Source of the DNA: Oscillibacter sp.
GTDB taxonomy: Bacteria; Bacillota; Clostridia; Oscillospirales; Oscillospiraceae
Reading direction: 5' to 3'
DNA: 33,794 nt
Assembly: GCA_024404295.1 (NCBI GenBank)
Contig: JAKSQE010000001.1
Coordinates: 1 to 33,794, forward strand
The position numbers were made by a program, and so were the translations under genes. A model generated the notes under the pieces. That model worked only from the letters and a program-made list of their open reading frames with translations, searched no databases and was not told where the DNA came from. This document shows, in pieces, positions 14,827 to 23,126 of this stretch. Position 1 is the stretch's first letter. Each line of letters begins with the position of its first letter.

Positions 14827-15474
14827 TTAGCCGACCTGCATTCCGTCCAAGGTCTGCTGCGCGGCAACAGGGTCAAAAGCAAATTCATAGCTGCCTTCCC
14901 AGTAGGATGCCGGGTTTACATTCAAAAGCTGGTAGAAAGTGTCCCGATAAAGTTGCGCGGCATTTTCACCCCACAAAACACCTCGAATCGTTCCGGAGGT
15001 GGCAAGGCGGTCAGATTGAGGCGTCTCCAAGTCGCCGCAGACGAACAGCGTCATGGTGTGCATACGCTCCATTTGCTCTGCCGTAGCTGTGGTGAAATAG
15101 TCATCCAGTGTCTTGCGGTCTTCCTCCAAGGGGAGCTGCTCTTGTATGACGCTCTGCAAATGCCAGAGTTCGTCTGCCCACGCATTGGCACGGCAGGAGG
15201 CCACATTGTTCATTTCCACGGTATTCATATAAGAGGTATCAATGGCATCAAAAAAGTCATCAATAGGGTTCTTAACAGACTGTGGCGTCCCCTCAGGCTC
15301 CTGAGACGTTTGCAGTTCCGCAAGCTGCTCCGTCAAGTCTGCATTTTCCTGCCGGAGTGTCTCCAGTTCCGCTTTGTAAGTCTCCGCATCCGCGCCGTCG
15401 TCCGACGTTTTTCCGCAGGCGCAAAGTAAGAGCAATAAGCTCAAGGCAGATAGAATGCAAAAAACCTTCCTCAT
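14827..15474 (-). CDS. Putative lipoprotein of unknown function, coupled to rluD
   Basis: Starting at the ATG that overlaps the rluD stop (15471-15474, ATGA), this is a 215-residue protein. It opens with a lipoprotein signal peptide (MRKVFCILSALSLLLLLCAC), with the lipidated Cys expected at residue 20 after LCA. A coiled coil follows (about 30-58, AELETLRQENADLTEQLAEL), then a conserved-looking globular part of about 150 residues that I do not recognise. A longer reading to 15753 merely runs antisense-free through rluD and lacks a signal peptide at its start, so I reject it. GAGGGA inside rluD serves as ribosome binding site. It would sit on the outer face of the membrane; function unknown. 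Confidence 0.8.
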   Translation of the reverse strand: MRKVFCILSALSLLLLLCACGKTSDDGADAETYKAELETLRQENADLTEQLAELQTSQEPEGTPQSVKNPIDDFFDAIDTSYMNTVEMNNVASCRANAWADELWHLQSVIQEQLPLEEDRKTLDDYFTTATAEQMERMHTMTLFVCGDLETPQSDRLATSGTIRGVLWGENAAQLYRDTFYQLLNVNPASYWEGSYEFAFDPVAAQQTLDGMQVG

Positions 15475-16388
15475 GGCATTTCCCTCAGCTTTTCCAGTTG
15501 TCTTATAAACGCTTCCGGTAGTTCGCAATGCAGCTCCACCGCTTCCTCCGTACGGGGATGGATAAACCGCAGGCCTACCGCATGGAGACACTGGCCTTGC
15601 AAGCCGGAGACTTCTTTCTTGTTGCCATATACCGTATCTCCTAAAATCGGGTGGCTGATGCTGGCCATGTGAACACGGATCTGATGGGTGCGGCCCGTCT
15701 CCAGACGGCACTCCACATAGGTGTAGCCCTGATAGCGTTTCAACACCCGCCAATGGGTCACAGCGTGACGACCGTCGTGGACGACGGCCATTTTTTTGCG
15801 ATCCACCGGATGCCGCCCAATAGGGGCGTCAATCGTACCGCTATCCTCATGCAGGTTACCGACAACAATGCAGTGATAAATGCGAGCCAAAGTATGATCC
15901 GCCAACTGTGCCGCCAGTTTCTGGTGGGCAAAGTCGTTCTTCGCCGCAATGATCAGGCCGGAGGTGTCCCGGTCGATGCGATGGACAATACCGGGGCGCA
16001 GTTCTCCGCCGATGCCGGAGAGAGAGTCACCGCAATGGTACAGCAGCGCATTGACCAGCGTGCCATCGGGATGGCCTGGCGCCGGATGCACCACCAGTCC
16101 CTTAGGCTTATTCACCACAATGACATCATCGTCCTCAAACACCACGTCCAGAGGAATGTTCTGAGGCACCACATCCACAGGCTCCGGCTCCGGCAGCATA
16201 ACTGCAACCGTCTCCTTGCCGGTTATTTTATAATTTTTCGCCAGTGGCTTTCCGTCTGCCGTCACGCAGCCGTCTTGAATCAAACGCTGCACGGCAGAAC
16301 GGGTCAGTTCTTCGATCTGCTCAGACAGCCACGCATCCATGCGCCGTCCGGCGTCCTCAATGTTCGGTTGGAGTGTCAGAAGCTCCAT
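15471..16388 (-). CDS. RluA/RluD-family pseudouridine synthase
   Basis: The 305-residue protein has an N-terminal S4 RNA-binding domain (about 12-70, MDAWLSEQIEELTRSAVQRL) and a pseudouridine synthase domain with the catalytic motif HRIDRDTSGL (136-145, catalytic Asp139). The motifs VNKPKGLVVHPAPGH and ETGRTHQIRVHMA also fit RluD-type enzymes, which modify 23S rRNA uridines; the exact target cannot be read. The start at 16388 follows GGGAGAAAG; the ATG at 16424 would add 12 residues. Its start lies inside the lspA reading frame (32-base overlap), and lspA-rluD is a familiar pair. The lipoprotein start overlaps its stop. Confidence 0.93.
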   Translation of the reverse strand: MELLTLQPNIEDAGRRMDAWLSEQIEELTRSAVQRLIQDGCVTADGKPLAKNYKITGKETVAVMLPEPEPVDVVPQNIPLDVVFEDDDVIVVNKPKGLVVHPAPGHPDGTLVNALLYHCGDSLSGIGGELRPGIVHRIDRDTSGLIIAAKNDFAHQKLAAQLADHTLARIYHCIVVGNLHEDSGTIDAPIGRHPVDRKKMAVVHDGRHAVTHWRVLKRYQGYTYVECRLETGRTHQIRVHMASISHPILGDTVYGNKKEVSGLQGQCLHAVGLRFIHPRTEEAVELHCELPEAFIRQLEKLREMP

Positions 16389-16869
16389 CGCTTTCTCCCT
16401 TTTTCGGCTGGTCGTACTTTTCATATAGGAACATGTAATAGAATCCGCCTAAAATCGCACCGACAACGATGCACATATCCGCAATATTGAACACGGGATA
16501 GCTGGGCCAGAATGTAAAGTGGAACATATCCACCACATAACCCAGACGTGCACGGTCAATCAAATTGCCAATGCCGCCGGAAATCACCAGGCAGGCGGCC
16601 AGAATTCCCACAGGGTGACGCACAATGCCGCGTACCAATACGTACAATGCACCCAGAAGCAGCACGCTGGTCACACCCAGCAGCAGCCAGCGCTGACCGG
16701 AAAAGCTGGACCAGGCGGCGCCAAAATTATGCACCCGCATCAACTCTACAATACCGGGCAAGAACGGCGCAGTCTCCCACAGAGCCAGATGGGCCACTAC
16801 CCAAGCTTTAAACCATTGGTCTAATGCCAACAGGCCCACTCCAAGCAGGCCAAACAGAACGTAAAACAT
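16357..16869 (-). CDS. lspA: Lipoprotein signal peptidase (signal peptidase II)
   Basis: The 170-residue, four-span membrane aspartyl protease removes signal peptides from prolipoproteins after lipidation. The family motifs are present: LDQWFKAWV near the start, NFGAAWS, GGIGNLIDR and the catalytic Asp pair D114 (VVDMF) and D131 (FNIADM). The start at 16869 has AGGAGAT upstream; an in-frame ATG at 16935 lies beyond a strong hairpin and would add 22 non-hydrophobic residues. The C-terminal tail overlaps rluD. Likely substrates in this window are LivK and the rluD-linked lipoprotein. Confidence 0.95.
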   Translation of the reverse strand: MFYVLFGLLGVGLLALDQWFKAWVVAHLALWETAPFLPGIVELMRVHNFGAAWSSFSGQRWLLLGVTSVLLLGALYVLVRGIVRHPVGILAACLVISGGIGNLIDRARLGYVVDMFHFTFWPSYPVFNIADMCIVVGAILGGFYYMFLYEKYDQPKKGESDGASDTPTEH

Positions 16870-16902
16870 AGGGGATCTCCTATCAATTCTGATGTTTACG
16901 AA

Positions 16903-16932
16903 AGGTTCAACGCCCTTTCGGGCGTTGAACCT
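16903..16932 (-). repeat. Perfect 13-bp hairpin upstream of lspA
   Basis: Arms of 13 bases, AGGTTCAACGCCC (16903-16915) and its exact complement (16920-16932), enclose a 4-base loop that reads GAAA on the minus strand, a stable tetraloop. It lies between the DUF975 stop (16943) and the lspA ribosome binding site. The tail CCTTTCGTAAAC is a poor U-tract, so it may be a partial terminator, an mRNA-stabilising element or a processing site. The sequence shows the structure only. Confidence 0.8.
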
Positions 16933-16942
16933 CATTGCGATA

Positions 16943-17542
16943 TTACAGGACGCGGGTCTCCGTCAGGTTGCAATAGAACTGCGCATGGGCGGCATTTTGA
17001 TAGGCTTTGACCCACAGCGTGCCCACGCCGAAGCACAGCGCACCCACGATATACCAGCCAATGAAACTCAAGTCCAGCAGAAACAGCTCCATCTTATGAC
17101 CATTCATCAGCGCCATACTCTCCCGAATGCAAGTGCGCCAGTCGTAGTCAGGATGATCGGCCTTGATATAGTAGGCCTGAGAATAGCTGTATGCTTTCAC
17201 AATACCGGGAACCACCAGAAGCAAAGACCACAGGGCGGTAAAAATATCCATCAGCAGACCCAATACGAAGATGCCGCCGAAATCGTCCTTGAAACCGTCA
17301 AACAGCTTTTCCACTTTGATATCGCCGCTCTCCACAGCGTGCTTATAAAACAGTTTATCCTGTCCGTAGAAAATCGGGCCGGTGACCAGAATGGCACCCA
17401 GACCGGGCATGATAGTGCCTGCGGCATACGTGATTGCGCCCACGATCAGGCAAGCCAGAACTGCCATTAGCCAGAGATTTCCAAAAATAGTGCCGCCTAA
17501 TTGCTCTCTTGCTTTTGCTTTCAATTCCGCATTTGTCATCAT
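16943..17542 (-). CDS. DUF975-family membrane protein
   Basis: The 199-residue protein has several membrane spans and the DUF975 hallmarks: an N-terminal ELKAKAREQL helix, the central LVVPGIVKAYSYSQAYYI, then CIRESMALMNGHKMELFLLD followed by LSFIGW. The function of the family is unknown; members are integral membrane proteins common in Clostridia and lactic acid bacteria. It starts 3 bases after the ftsH stop with a GAGGA site inside the ftsH end, so translation is probably coupled. A second ATG directly follows the first. Confidence 0.9.
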   Translation of the reverse strand: MMTNAELKAKAREQLGGTIFGNLWLMAVLACLIVGAITYAAGTIMPGLGAILVTGPIFYGQDKLFYKHAVESGDIKVEKLFDGFKDDFGGIFVLGLLMDIFTALWSLLLVVPGIVKAYSYSQAYYIKADHPDYDWRTCIRESMALMNGHKMELFLLDLSFIGWYIVGALCFGVGTLWVKAYQNAAHAQFYCNLTETRVL

Positions 17543-17545
17543 AAT

Positions 17546-19384
17546 TTATTCCTCGCTTTCTGCCCGTTCGCTCTCGCCCAACAATTGCAAAAATGCCTGG
17601 CGTTCCATCGTCTCATGCTCCAGAAGGTAAGACGCCACTGCATCCAGGTTGGAGCGCTGCTCGCTCAAAATCTTCTCACAGCGCTGATAGGCCGTATCAA
17701 TAAATGCCTTCACTTCTTCGTCGATCTGGGCTGCCACAGCCTCGGAATAGGTGCGGCTATGACCCATGGTGCGGCCGATAAAGACCTCATCATGGCCGGA
17801 TTCCAGAGAAACGGCGCCCACCTTTTCACTCATGCCATAAACGGTGACCATTTTGCGAGCAATCTCGCTGGCTCGATGCAGGTCGTTGGAGGCGCCGGTG
17901 GAAATATCGTCCAGACACAGTTGTTCTGCCACACGGCCACCCAACAGGCCGACGATCATATCCTCCATATAACGCTTGGAATAATAGGAGCGATCCTCCT
18001 CCGGCAGAGAAATGGTCATACCGCCTGCCATACCTCGGGGAACAATGGTGATCTGGCTGACGGGATCCTGACCGGGCAGCGTGTGCATCACAAGGGCGTG
18101 ACCGGCCTCATGATAAGCCGTCAGTTTCCGCTCATGCTCCGCTACCACACGGCTCTTTTTTTCAGGGCCGGCAATGACCTTGATCTCCGCATCCTTCAAA
18201 TCCTGCATGGTGATAAATTTGCGGTCATTGCGGGCTGCCAGCAAAGCGCCCTCATTGATCAGATTTTCCAGATCGGCACCGGTAAAGCCGGCAGTACCCT
18301 GTGCCAGCTTCTTGAGATCCACATCCTCTGCCAAAGGTTTGCCCTTGGCATGGACTTTCAGCACTTCCTCACGGCCCTTAATATCCGGCAGACCAACATA
18401 GATCTGACGGTCAAAACGGCCCGGGCGCAGCAATGCGGGGTCCAGAACGTCCGCGCGGTTCGTTGCAGCCAGAACGACCACACCCTCGTTGGCGGCAAAG
18501 CCGTCCATTTCTACCAGCAACTGGTTCAGTGTCTGCTCGCGCTCGTCATGACCGCCGCCAAGACCCGTACCACGCTGGCGGCCCACGGCGTCGATCTCAT
18601 CAATAAATACGATGGCAGGAGACTGCTTTTTTGCCTCCTCAAACAAGTCACGCACACGGCTGGCACCCACGCCCACATACAGTTCCACAAAGTCGGAACC
18701 GGAAATGGACAGGAATCCCACACCTGCTTCGCCGGCAACCGCTTTGGCAAGCAGCGTCTTACCGGTACCCGGAGGGCCCACCAACAAAACGCCCTTGGGA
18801 ATACGGGCACCCAGTTTGGTGAACTTTTCGGGGTCCTTCATGAACTCCACGATCTCCTGCAGTTCTGCCTTTTCCTCATCTGCGCCGGCCACATCGTTAA
18901 AGGTCACCTTGCGTGCTTTATCGGACAGGCCACGGAACTGCGCCGTACCGAACTTTGCCATGCGGTCAGGGCCCATTCCACCGCCCTGTGCCCGCATCAT
19001 AAACATCCAAAACACCATGAACAGTCCGCCCATCAGCAGATAGGGCAGCAGCAGTTCCAGCCAGTTCGTGGTCTCCGGGGGCGGATAGTCAAAGGACGTG
19101 ATAATGCCCTTGGCTTTCTGCTGGCGCACCAACTCGTTCAGATCATTGTAAAACAGATCAAAATCATGCACTTTCACCCGCACAGAGTCGCTGCTGCCTC
19201 GCAGGGACAGCACCACTGTGTTGGAGTCGCTGAAACGGAAGGATTCCACTTTTTCCTGCTCAAAAAGCTGCACCAGCTCGTCGTAGCGCATAGAATCCTT
19301 TTGTTCCAGCCGTATCAGCCAGGTAAAGCACAACAACAGTGCCAGCAGCAGCGGAAATACATTCAATCTGGGTCTATTTTTCAC
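17546..19384 (-). CDS. ftsH: ATP-dependent membrane zinc metalloprotease FtsH
   Basis: The 612-residue FtsH has two membrane spans (about 9-25 and 109-130) enclosing a small external domain. The AAA module has Walker A GPPGTGKT (203-210), Walker B IVFIDEID (258-265) and the second region of homology (NRADVLDPALLRPGRFD). The zinc protease site is HEAGH (425-429), with a later Asp ligand in the DDISTGASND region. It degrades misassembled membrane proteins and short-lived cytoplasmic regulators. The pore motif reads LYVG rather than the more usual MFVG. Order tilS-hpt-ftsH is conserved in many Firmicutes. Confidence 0.97.
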   Translation of the reverse strand: MKNRPRLNVFPLLLALLLCFTWLIRLEQKDSMRYDELVQLFEQEKVESFRFSDSNTVVLSLRGSSDSVRVKVHDFDLFYNDLNELVRQQKAKGIITSFDYPPPETTNWLELLLPYLLMGGLFMVFWMFMMRAQGGGMGPDRMAKFGTAQFRGLSDKARKVTFNDVAGADEEKAELQEIVEFMKDPEKFTKLGARIPKGVLLVGPPGTGKTLLAKAVAGEAGVGFLSISGSDFVELYVGVGASRVRDLFEEAKKQSPAIVFIDEIDAVGRQRGTGLGGGHDEREQTLNQLLVEMDGFAANEGVVVLAATNRADVLDPALLRPGRFDRQIYVGLPDIKGREEVLKVHAKGKPLAEDVDLKKLAQGTAGFTGADLENLINEGALLAARNDRKFITMQDLKDAEIKVIAGPEKKSRVVAEHERKLTAYHEAGHALVMHTLPGQDPVSQITIVPRGMAGGMTISLPEEDRSYYSKRYMEDMIVGLLGGRVAEQLCLDDISTGASNDLHRASEIARKMVTVYGMSEKVGAVSLESGHDEVFIGRTMGHSRTYSEAVAAQIDEEVKAFIDTAYQRCEKILSEQRSNLDAVASYLLEHETMERQAFLQLLGESERAESEE

Positions 19385-19408
19385 CTTGGAGTTTCCTCCT
19401 TTTTCTAT

Positions 19409-19963
19409 TTAGACTTTCTCGTACACTTCAGGTTTCAGCACCCCGATGTAAGGCAGGTTGCGATAGCGCTCGGCGAAGTCCAAACCGTAACCCACCACGA
19501 ACTCGTCGGGCACCGTAAAACCGGCCAGGTCAGCGGTAACAGCCTTGGTGCGGCGGGAAGGTTTATCCAGCAGCGTAACAATGGCAATATCCTTTGCGCC
19601 CTTGGTCATCAGGTAATCTTTCAGGAAGGCCAGCGTATTGCCGGAGTCCAGAATATCCTCCACAATGACAATGTTGCGTCCGGTAATATCATGGCGCAAA
19701 TCATAGTTGATCTGCACACGGCCGGAGCTGCTGGTTCCACTCTGATAGGAACTGAGTGCCATGAATTCCAAGTCGCAGTCCAGCGCACAGGCGCGCACCA
19801 GATCGGCCATGAAAACAAAAGAGCCTTTCAGCACACCCAAAAACAGCGGCTTCTTGCCTTCAAAGCGGTCATACAGAGCATCGCCCAATTCCTGCACACG
19901 TGCCTTGATCTCTTCCTCACTCAAAAGGACTTTCAGAATATCTTTCTCAATTTCACTTTTCAT
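19409..19963 (-). CDS. hpt: Hypoxanthine phosphoribosyltransferase
   Basis: The 184-residue type I phosphoribosyltransferase has the PRPP-binding motif NIVIVEDILDSGNTL (about 97-111), FLGVLKGSFVFMADLV for the pyrophosphate loop, and a C-terminal GYGLDFAERYRNLPYIG typical of HPRT. It salvages hypoxanthine and guanine to IMP and GMP. Its ATG overlaps the tilS stop by four bases (ATGA), with GGGGGAAG as ribosome binding site. In Bacillus, HprT and TilS are linked partners affecting ftsH expression; whether that holds here is unknown. Confidence 0.96.
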   Translation of the reverse strand: MKSEIEKDILKVLLSEEEIKARVQELGDALYDRFEGKKPLFLGVLKGSFVFMADLVRACALDCDLEFMALSSYQSGTSSSGRVQINYDLRHDITGRNIVIVEDILDSGNTLAFLKDYLMTKGAKDIAIVTLLDKPSRRTKAVTADLAGFTVPDEFVVGYGLDFAERYRNLPYIGVLKPEVYEKV

Positions 19964-21273
19964 GTGATCTTCCCCCGTTTATATGATTTATCGAATTTGA
20001 CTTGTACCGGAATGAAATGATTCTCCGGTGCAAAAGAGATATCGATTCCAACGTGCGGCACTGCCGCAATTTGTCCGTTCACTCGCAAAACCGGTAGCGT
20101 ATCCCGCTCCGCCGGGGCAATTCCCCGATCTACACACAGTCGCTTCAGGCTGCGCCGGCCTTGTGCTCCCGGCAAAGTCAGACCGTCATCCCGATTCCAG
20201 GTCGTCAGGCAAAGGGTGGCTCCTTCCGGCAAAGAAATATTTCCGCTTTCACAGGCTTCTACCGTTACTTCCCAATCTCCAAACCGAACGGTCTCCCCTA
20301 ACTGAATCGGTACTTCCTCCGGTGTAGCCTCGCTTTGTTCAATCAGCAATTCTCCCGCCGTACGGTACGCAACCATGCCGTAGGGCAGAGAAACCTGCCG
20401 GCCCGGCTGTAAACCTAAAACGTCTTCCACATGGGTGGCGGTCAAATCTTTTCGATGTCCGGAAACCTCCGCCATCATTTGCAAAATCGCACGGCGAACC
20501 ACCGTTTCTGCCGCTGCTAAAGAAGCTATATCAATGGTCAGACCCTTTGCCGTAGGTCGAGCCTGGGCAGATAGTTCCGCTGCCATCATCTCCACACCAT
20601 CAGACTCTTCCCGCAGCAGTCGCGCGGCCCGTGTCATATTCTCGATCGCTCTGGGGTTTAATTGCTTCAGCACCGGTATCACTTGATGCCGCAACACGTT
20701 GCGGGATGCGTCATCCATCCGGTTGGTTTCATCTTCAGTATGCGGAACGTTGTTTTCCGCCGCATAGGCAAGCAGCGACGCATGCGTTACTTCCAAAAAT
20801 GGACGGTACAACTTGCCCCGCACCGGAGGGATCCCCGCAAGGCCCATGGAACCGGTACCGCGCAGCAAATTCAACAGCATAGTCTCAGCATTGTCATCGG
20901 CATGGTGGGCAGTAAAAATGGCATCATAGCCCTCCGCCGCTTCTTTTAGAAACGCATAGCGCAGGTTCCGCGCTGCCTCTTCCGTCGTCAGGCCGTCACG
21001 CATCGCCACTTCTCTGGTGTTGCCGCTGCCGGACACAAACGGGATTTTATGCGCAGCGCAATACTCCGCCACAAAAGTCTCGTCTCGGTCGGCCAACTCC
21101 CCGCGGAGCTGGTGGTTAAAATGGGCAGCGGTAACGGAAAAGCCCTCCCGCTCTGCCATCCAATGCAGCAGGCACATAGAGTCCAGCCCACCGGAGACGG
21201 CACACAGAATCCTGCCGCCCTCAGGGAAATGACGGCAAAGAAACGCCTCTGCCGTTTTGAAGTCATTCGTCAT
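19960..21273 (-). CDS. tilS: tRNA(Ile)-lysidine synthase TilS
   Basis: The 437-residue PP-loop ATPase has the nucleotide-binding motif SGGLDS (27-32), the TAHHADDNAETMLLNLLRG segment of the active site, and C-terminal substrate-binding domains (TilS_C-like from about 360). It converts cytidine 34 of tRNAIle(CAU) to lysidine so the tRNA reads AUA; normally essential. Its start overlaps the dnaB stop by 11 bases and it lacks a strong ribosome binding site of its own, which points to translational coupling with dnaB. Confidence 0.96.
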   Translation of the reverse strand: MTNDFKTAEAFLCRHFPEGGRILCAVSGGLDSMCLLHWMAEREGFSVTAAHFNHQLRGELADRDETFVAEYCAAHKIPFVSGSGNTREVAMRDGLTTEEAARNLRYAFLKEAAEGYDAIFTAHHADDNAETMLLNLLRGTGSMGLAGIPPVRGKLYRPFLEVTHASLLAYAAENNVPHTEDETNRMDDASRNVLRHQVIPVLKQLNPRAIENMTRAARLLREESDGVEMMAAELSAQARPTAKGLTIDIASLAAAETVVRRAILQMMAEVSGHRKDLTATHVEDVLGLQPGRQVSLPYGMVAYRTAGELLIEQSEATPEEVPIQLGETVRFGDWEVTVEACESGNISLPEGATLCLTTWNRDDGLTLPGAQGRRSLKRLCVDRGIAPAERDTLPVLRVNGQIAAVPHVGIDISFAPENHFIPVQVKFDKSYKRGKIT

Positions 21274-22612
21274 CGTCGTAACGGGTGTCCAGCGTGGAGA
21301 ATGTGGTATACTCCGGTGTCCACTTCAACTCCACCTTGCCGGTCTCGCCGTGGCGGTTTTTCGCCACGATGCACTCAGCAATGTTTCGTTTTTCGCTGTC
21401 TTCATTATAATAGTCGTCACGATACAGGAACAGAACAATATCAGCATCCTGTTCGATGGCGCCGGATTCACGCAGGTCGGACAGCATGGGGCGCTTGTCG
21501 TCACGTTTTTCATTGGCACGGCTCAACTGGCTCAGGCAGATAACAGGAACATTCAGCTCCTTTGCCATGACTTTCAGCATACGAGACATATCGGAAACCA
21601 CCTGTTGGCGGTTCTCACCGCCCTGCTTGCCGCCGGCAGAGGTCATCAACTGCAGATAGTCGATGACTACCAGGCCCAGATTATCCAATCTGCGGCACTT
21701 GGCATTCATGTCTGCCACACTAAGCATGGGGTTATCATCAATGCGGATATCCACCCGATTCAAAATGCCAGCCGCTGCAGCGATCTTCTCCCAATCGGTC
21801 TCCCGCAGAGAGCCGGTACGCAAACGGGTATTCTCCACGAAAGCTTCTGCGGACAGCAGGCGGGTAGCCAGCTGCTCCCTGGACATTTCCAGAGAGAAAA
21901 TCGCCACTGTCTTATTCTCATTTTTTGCTACATTCAGCGCCACATTCAGTGCGAAAGACGTTTTACCCATACCGGGACGGGCTGCCAAAAGCAGCAGGTC
22001 AGATTTATTTAAGCCGGTGATCTTGCGGTCCACGGCAGAAAGGCCGGTAGAGAGACCCGGCAGACGGCTGCCGCTTTCGCTCATCTCGTTCAGGCGATCC
22101 AGCACCTCAGGCAGCACCATACGCAGAGGCACCATATCCTGAGAGCCCTGACCACGGCGAATGGAGTAGATCTTCTGCTCTGCCGCCTCCAGAATGTCGG
22201 TGGCTTCGCCCAATCCCTCCTGCACCAGTGCTGTGATCTCCCCGGCTGTCTGCGCTACGCTGCGCAGCAATGCCTTGTCGCGCACGATACTCACGTACTC
22301 CATCACATTGGCACTGGTCGGCGTGATCTCCATGAGTTGGGCAAGATAGGAGCGTGTCGTATTGTCATCGTAGGTGCCGGCCTTTTGCATCTCCTCGCAG
22401 ACCGTGATACCGTCGATGGGTCGAGCATAGGTGAACATGGTATAAATGGTTTCAAAAATCTCCCGGTTCTGGCGCAGGTAGAAGTCGTCGGGACGCAGTT
22501 TTTCCACCACGTCCTTGACGCAGTTCTCATCAATGAGCATCGAGCCCAAAACGGCCTGCTCTCCCTCTAAACTATGCGGCATCTGCCGCAGCAGCAAATC
22601 TTCGTTCGCCAT
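21263..22612 (-). CDS. dnaB: Replicative DNA helicase DnaB
   Basis: The 449-residue protein has an N-terminal helical domain (LLLRQMPHSLEGEQAVLGSM) and a RecA-like C-terminal motor with Walker A AARPGMGKTSFAL (about 205-217), Walker B LVVIDYLQLM and the late motif IEQDADIVLFLYRDDYY. It unwinds DNA at the fork (called DnaC in Bacillus naming). It follows rplI by 41 bases; the rplI-dnaB pairing is common in bacteria. There is no sign of inteins, which are frequent in this family. Confidence 0.97.
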   Translation of the reverse strand: MANEDLLLRQMPHSLEGEQAVLGSMLIDENCVKDVVEKLRPDDFYLRQNREIFETIYTMFTYARPIDGITVCEEMQKAGTYDDNTTRSYLAQLMEITPTSANVMEYVSIVRDKALLRSVAQTAGEITALVQEGLGEATDILEAAEQKIYSIRRGQGSQDMVPLRMVLPEVLDRLNEMSESGSRLPGLSTGLSAVDRKITGLNKSDLLLLAARPGMGKTSFALNVALNVAKNENKTVAIFSLEMSREQLATRLLSAEAFVENTRLRTGSLRETDWEKIAAAAGILNRVDIRIDDNPMLSVADMNAKCRRLDNLGLVVIDYLQLMTSAGGKQGGENRQQVVSDMSRMLKVMAKELNVPVICLSQLSRANEKRDDKRPMLSDLRESGAIEQDADIVLFLYRDDYYNEDSEKRNIAECIVAKNRHGETGKVELKWTPEYTTFSTLDTRYDDDE

Positions 22613-22653
22613 GTTGGTTCACCTCATTCACGGATCTCTCCGTGCATTCTGTA

Positions 22654-23100
22654 TTATTCCTCCACAACGGACACTTTGACAGTGCCCACGACCTCAAAGC
22701 CCAGCTTTGCCTTGACCTGATAGCTGCCAAAAGCCTTAATAGGATCGTCCAGTACCAACTTCTGCTTGGGGATCTCCAGGCTGAACTGTGCTTTCAGACC
22801 TTCGGAAATCTCCTTGGTGGTCACAGCGCCAAACAGCTTGCCGCCATTGCCTGCCTTGGCAGTCAGCTTTACCGTGCACTCCTTCAGCTTTTCAGCGGTT
22901 GCCTCAGCCTCAGCCTTCATACGGGCCTCTTCAGCCTTGCGGGCCTTCTCCTTCAGATTCATGGTGTTAATGGCATCAGCGGTTGCAGGGATCGCCAGCT
23001 TACGGGGCAGCAGGAAGTTGCGGCCGTAGCCCTCGGAAACTTCCACCATCTCGCCCTTTTTACCTTGGCCCTTCACGTCCTGCTGTAAAATGACTTTCAT
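22654..23100 (-). CDS. rplI: Large-subunit ribosomal protein bL9
   Basis: The 148-residue protein matches bL9: the N-terminal domain MKVILQQDVKGQGKKGEMVEV then SEGYGRNFLLPRKLAIPAT, a long connecting helix (about 45-75, rich in E, A and K) and a C-terminal domain beginning KLTAKAGNGGKLFGAVTTKEI. It binds 23S rRNA near the L1 stalk. It sits between gdpP and dnaB; gdpP-rplI-dnaB is the classic Firmicutes order. Confidence 0.97.
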   Translation of the reverse strand: MKVILQQDVKGQGKKGEMVEVSEGYGRNFLLPRKLAIPATADAINTMNLKEKARKAEEARMKAEAEATAEKLKECTVKLTAKAGNGGKLFGAVTTKEISEGLKAQFSLEIPKQKLVLDDPIKAFGSYQVKAKLGFEVVGTVKVSVVEE

Positions 23101-23126
23101 AATATCGTTCTCCTTTTTTAGAAAAA

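Noticed and set aside
15475..15753. N-terminal extension of the lipoprotein gene by 93 codons
   Set aside because: It runs through rluD in another frame and would bury the signal peptide; the ATG at 15474 has a ribosome binding site and begins the signal peptide.
17501..20020. Very long plus-strand open frame (839 codons) opposite DUF975, ftsH and hpt
   Set aside because: It is antisense to three strongly conserved genes, has a histidine- and glutamine-rich composition typical of reverse-frame translation and no ribosome binding site.
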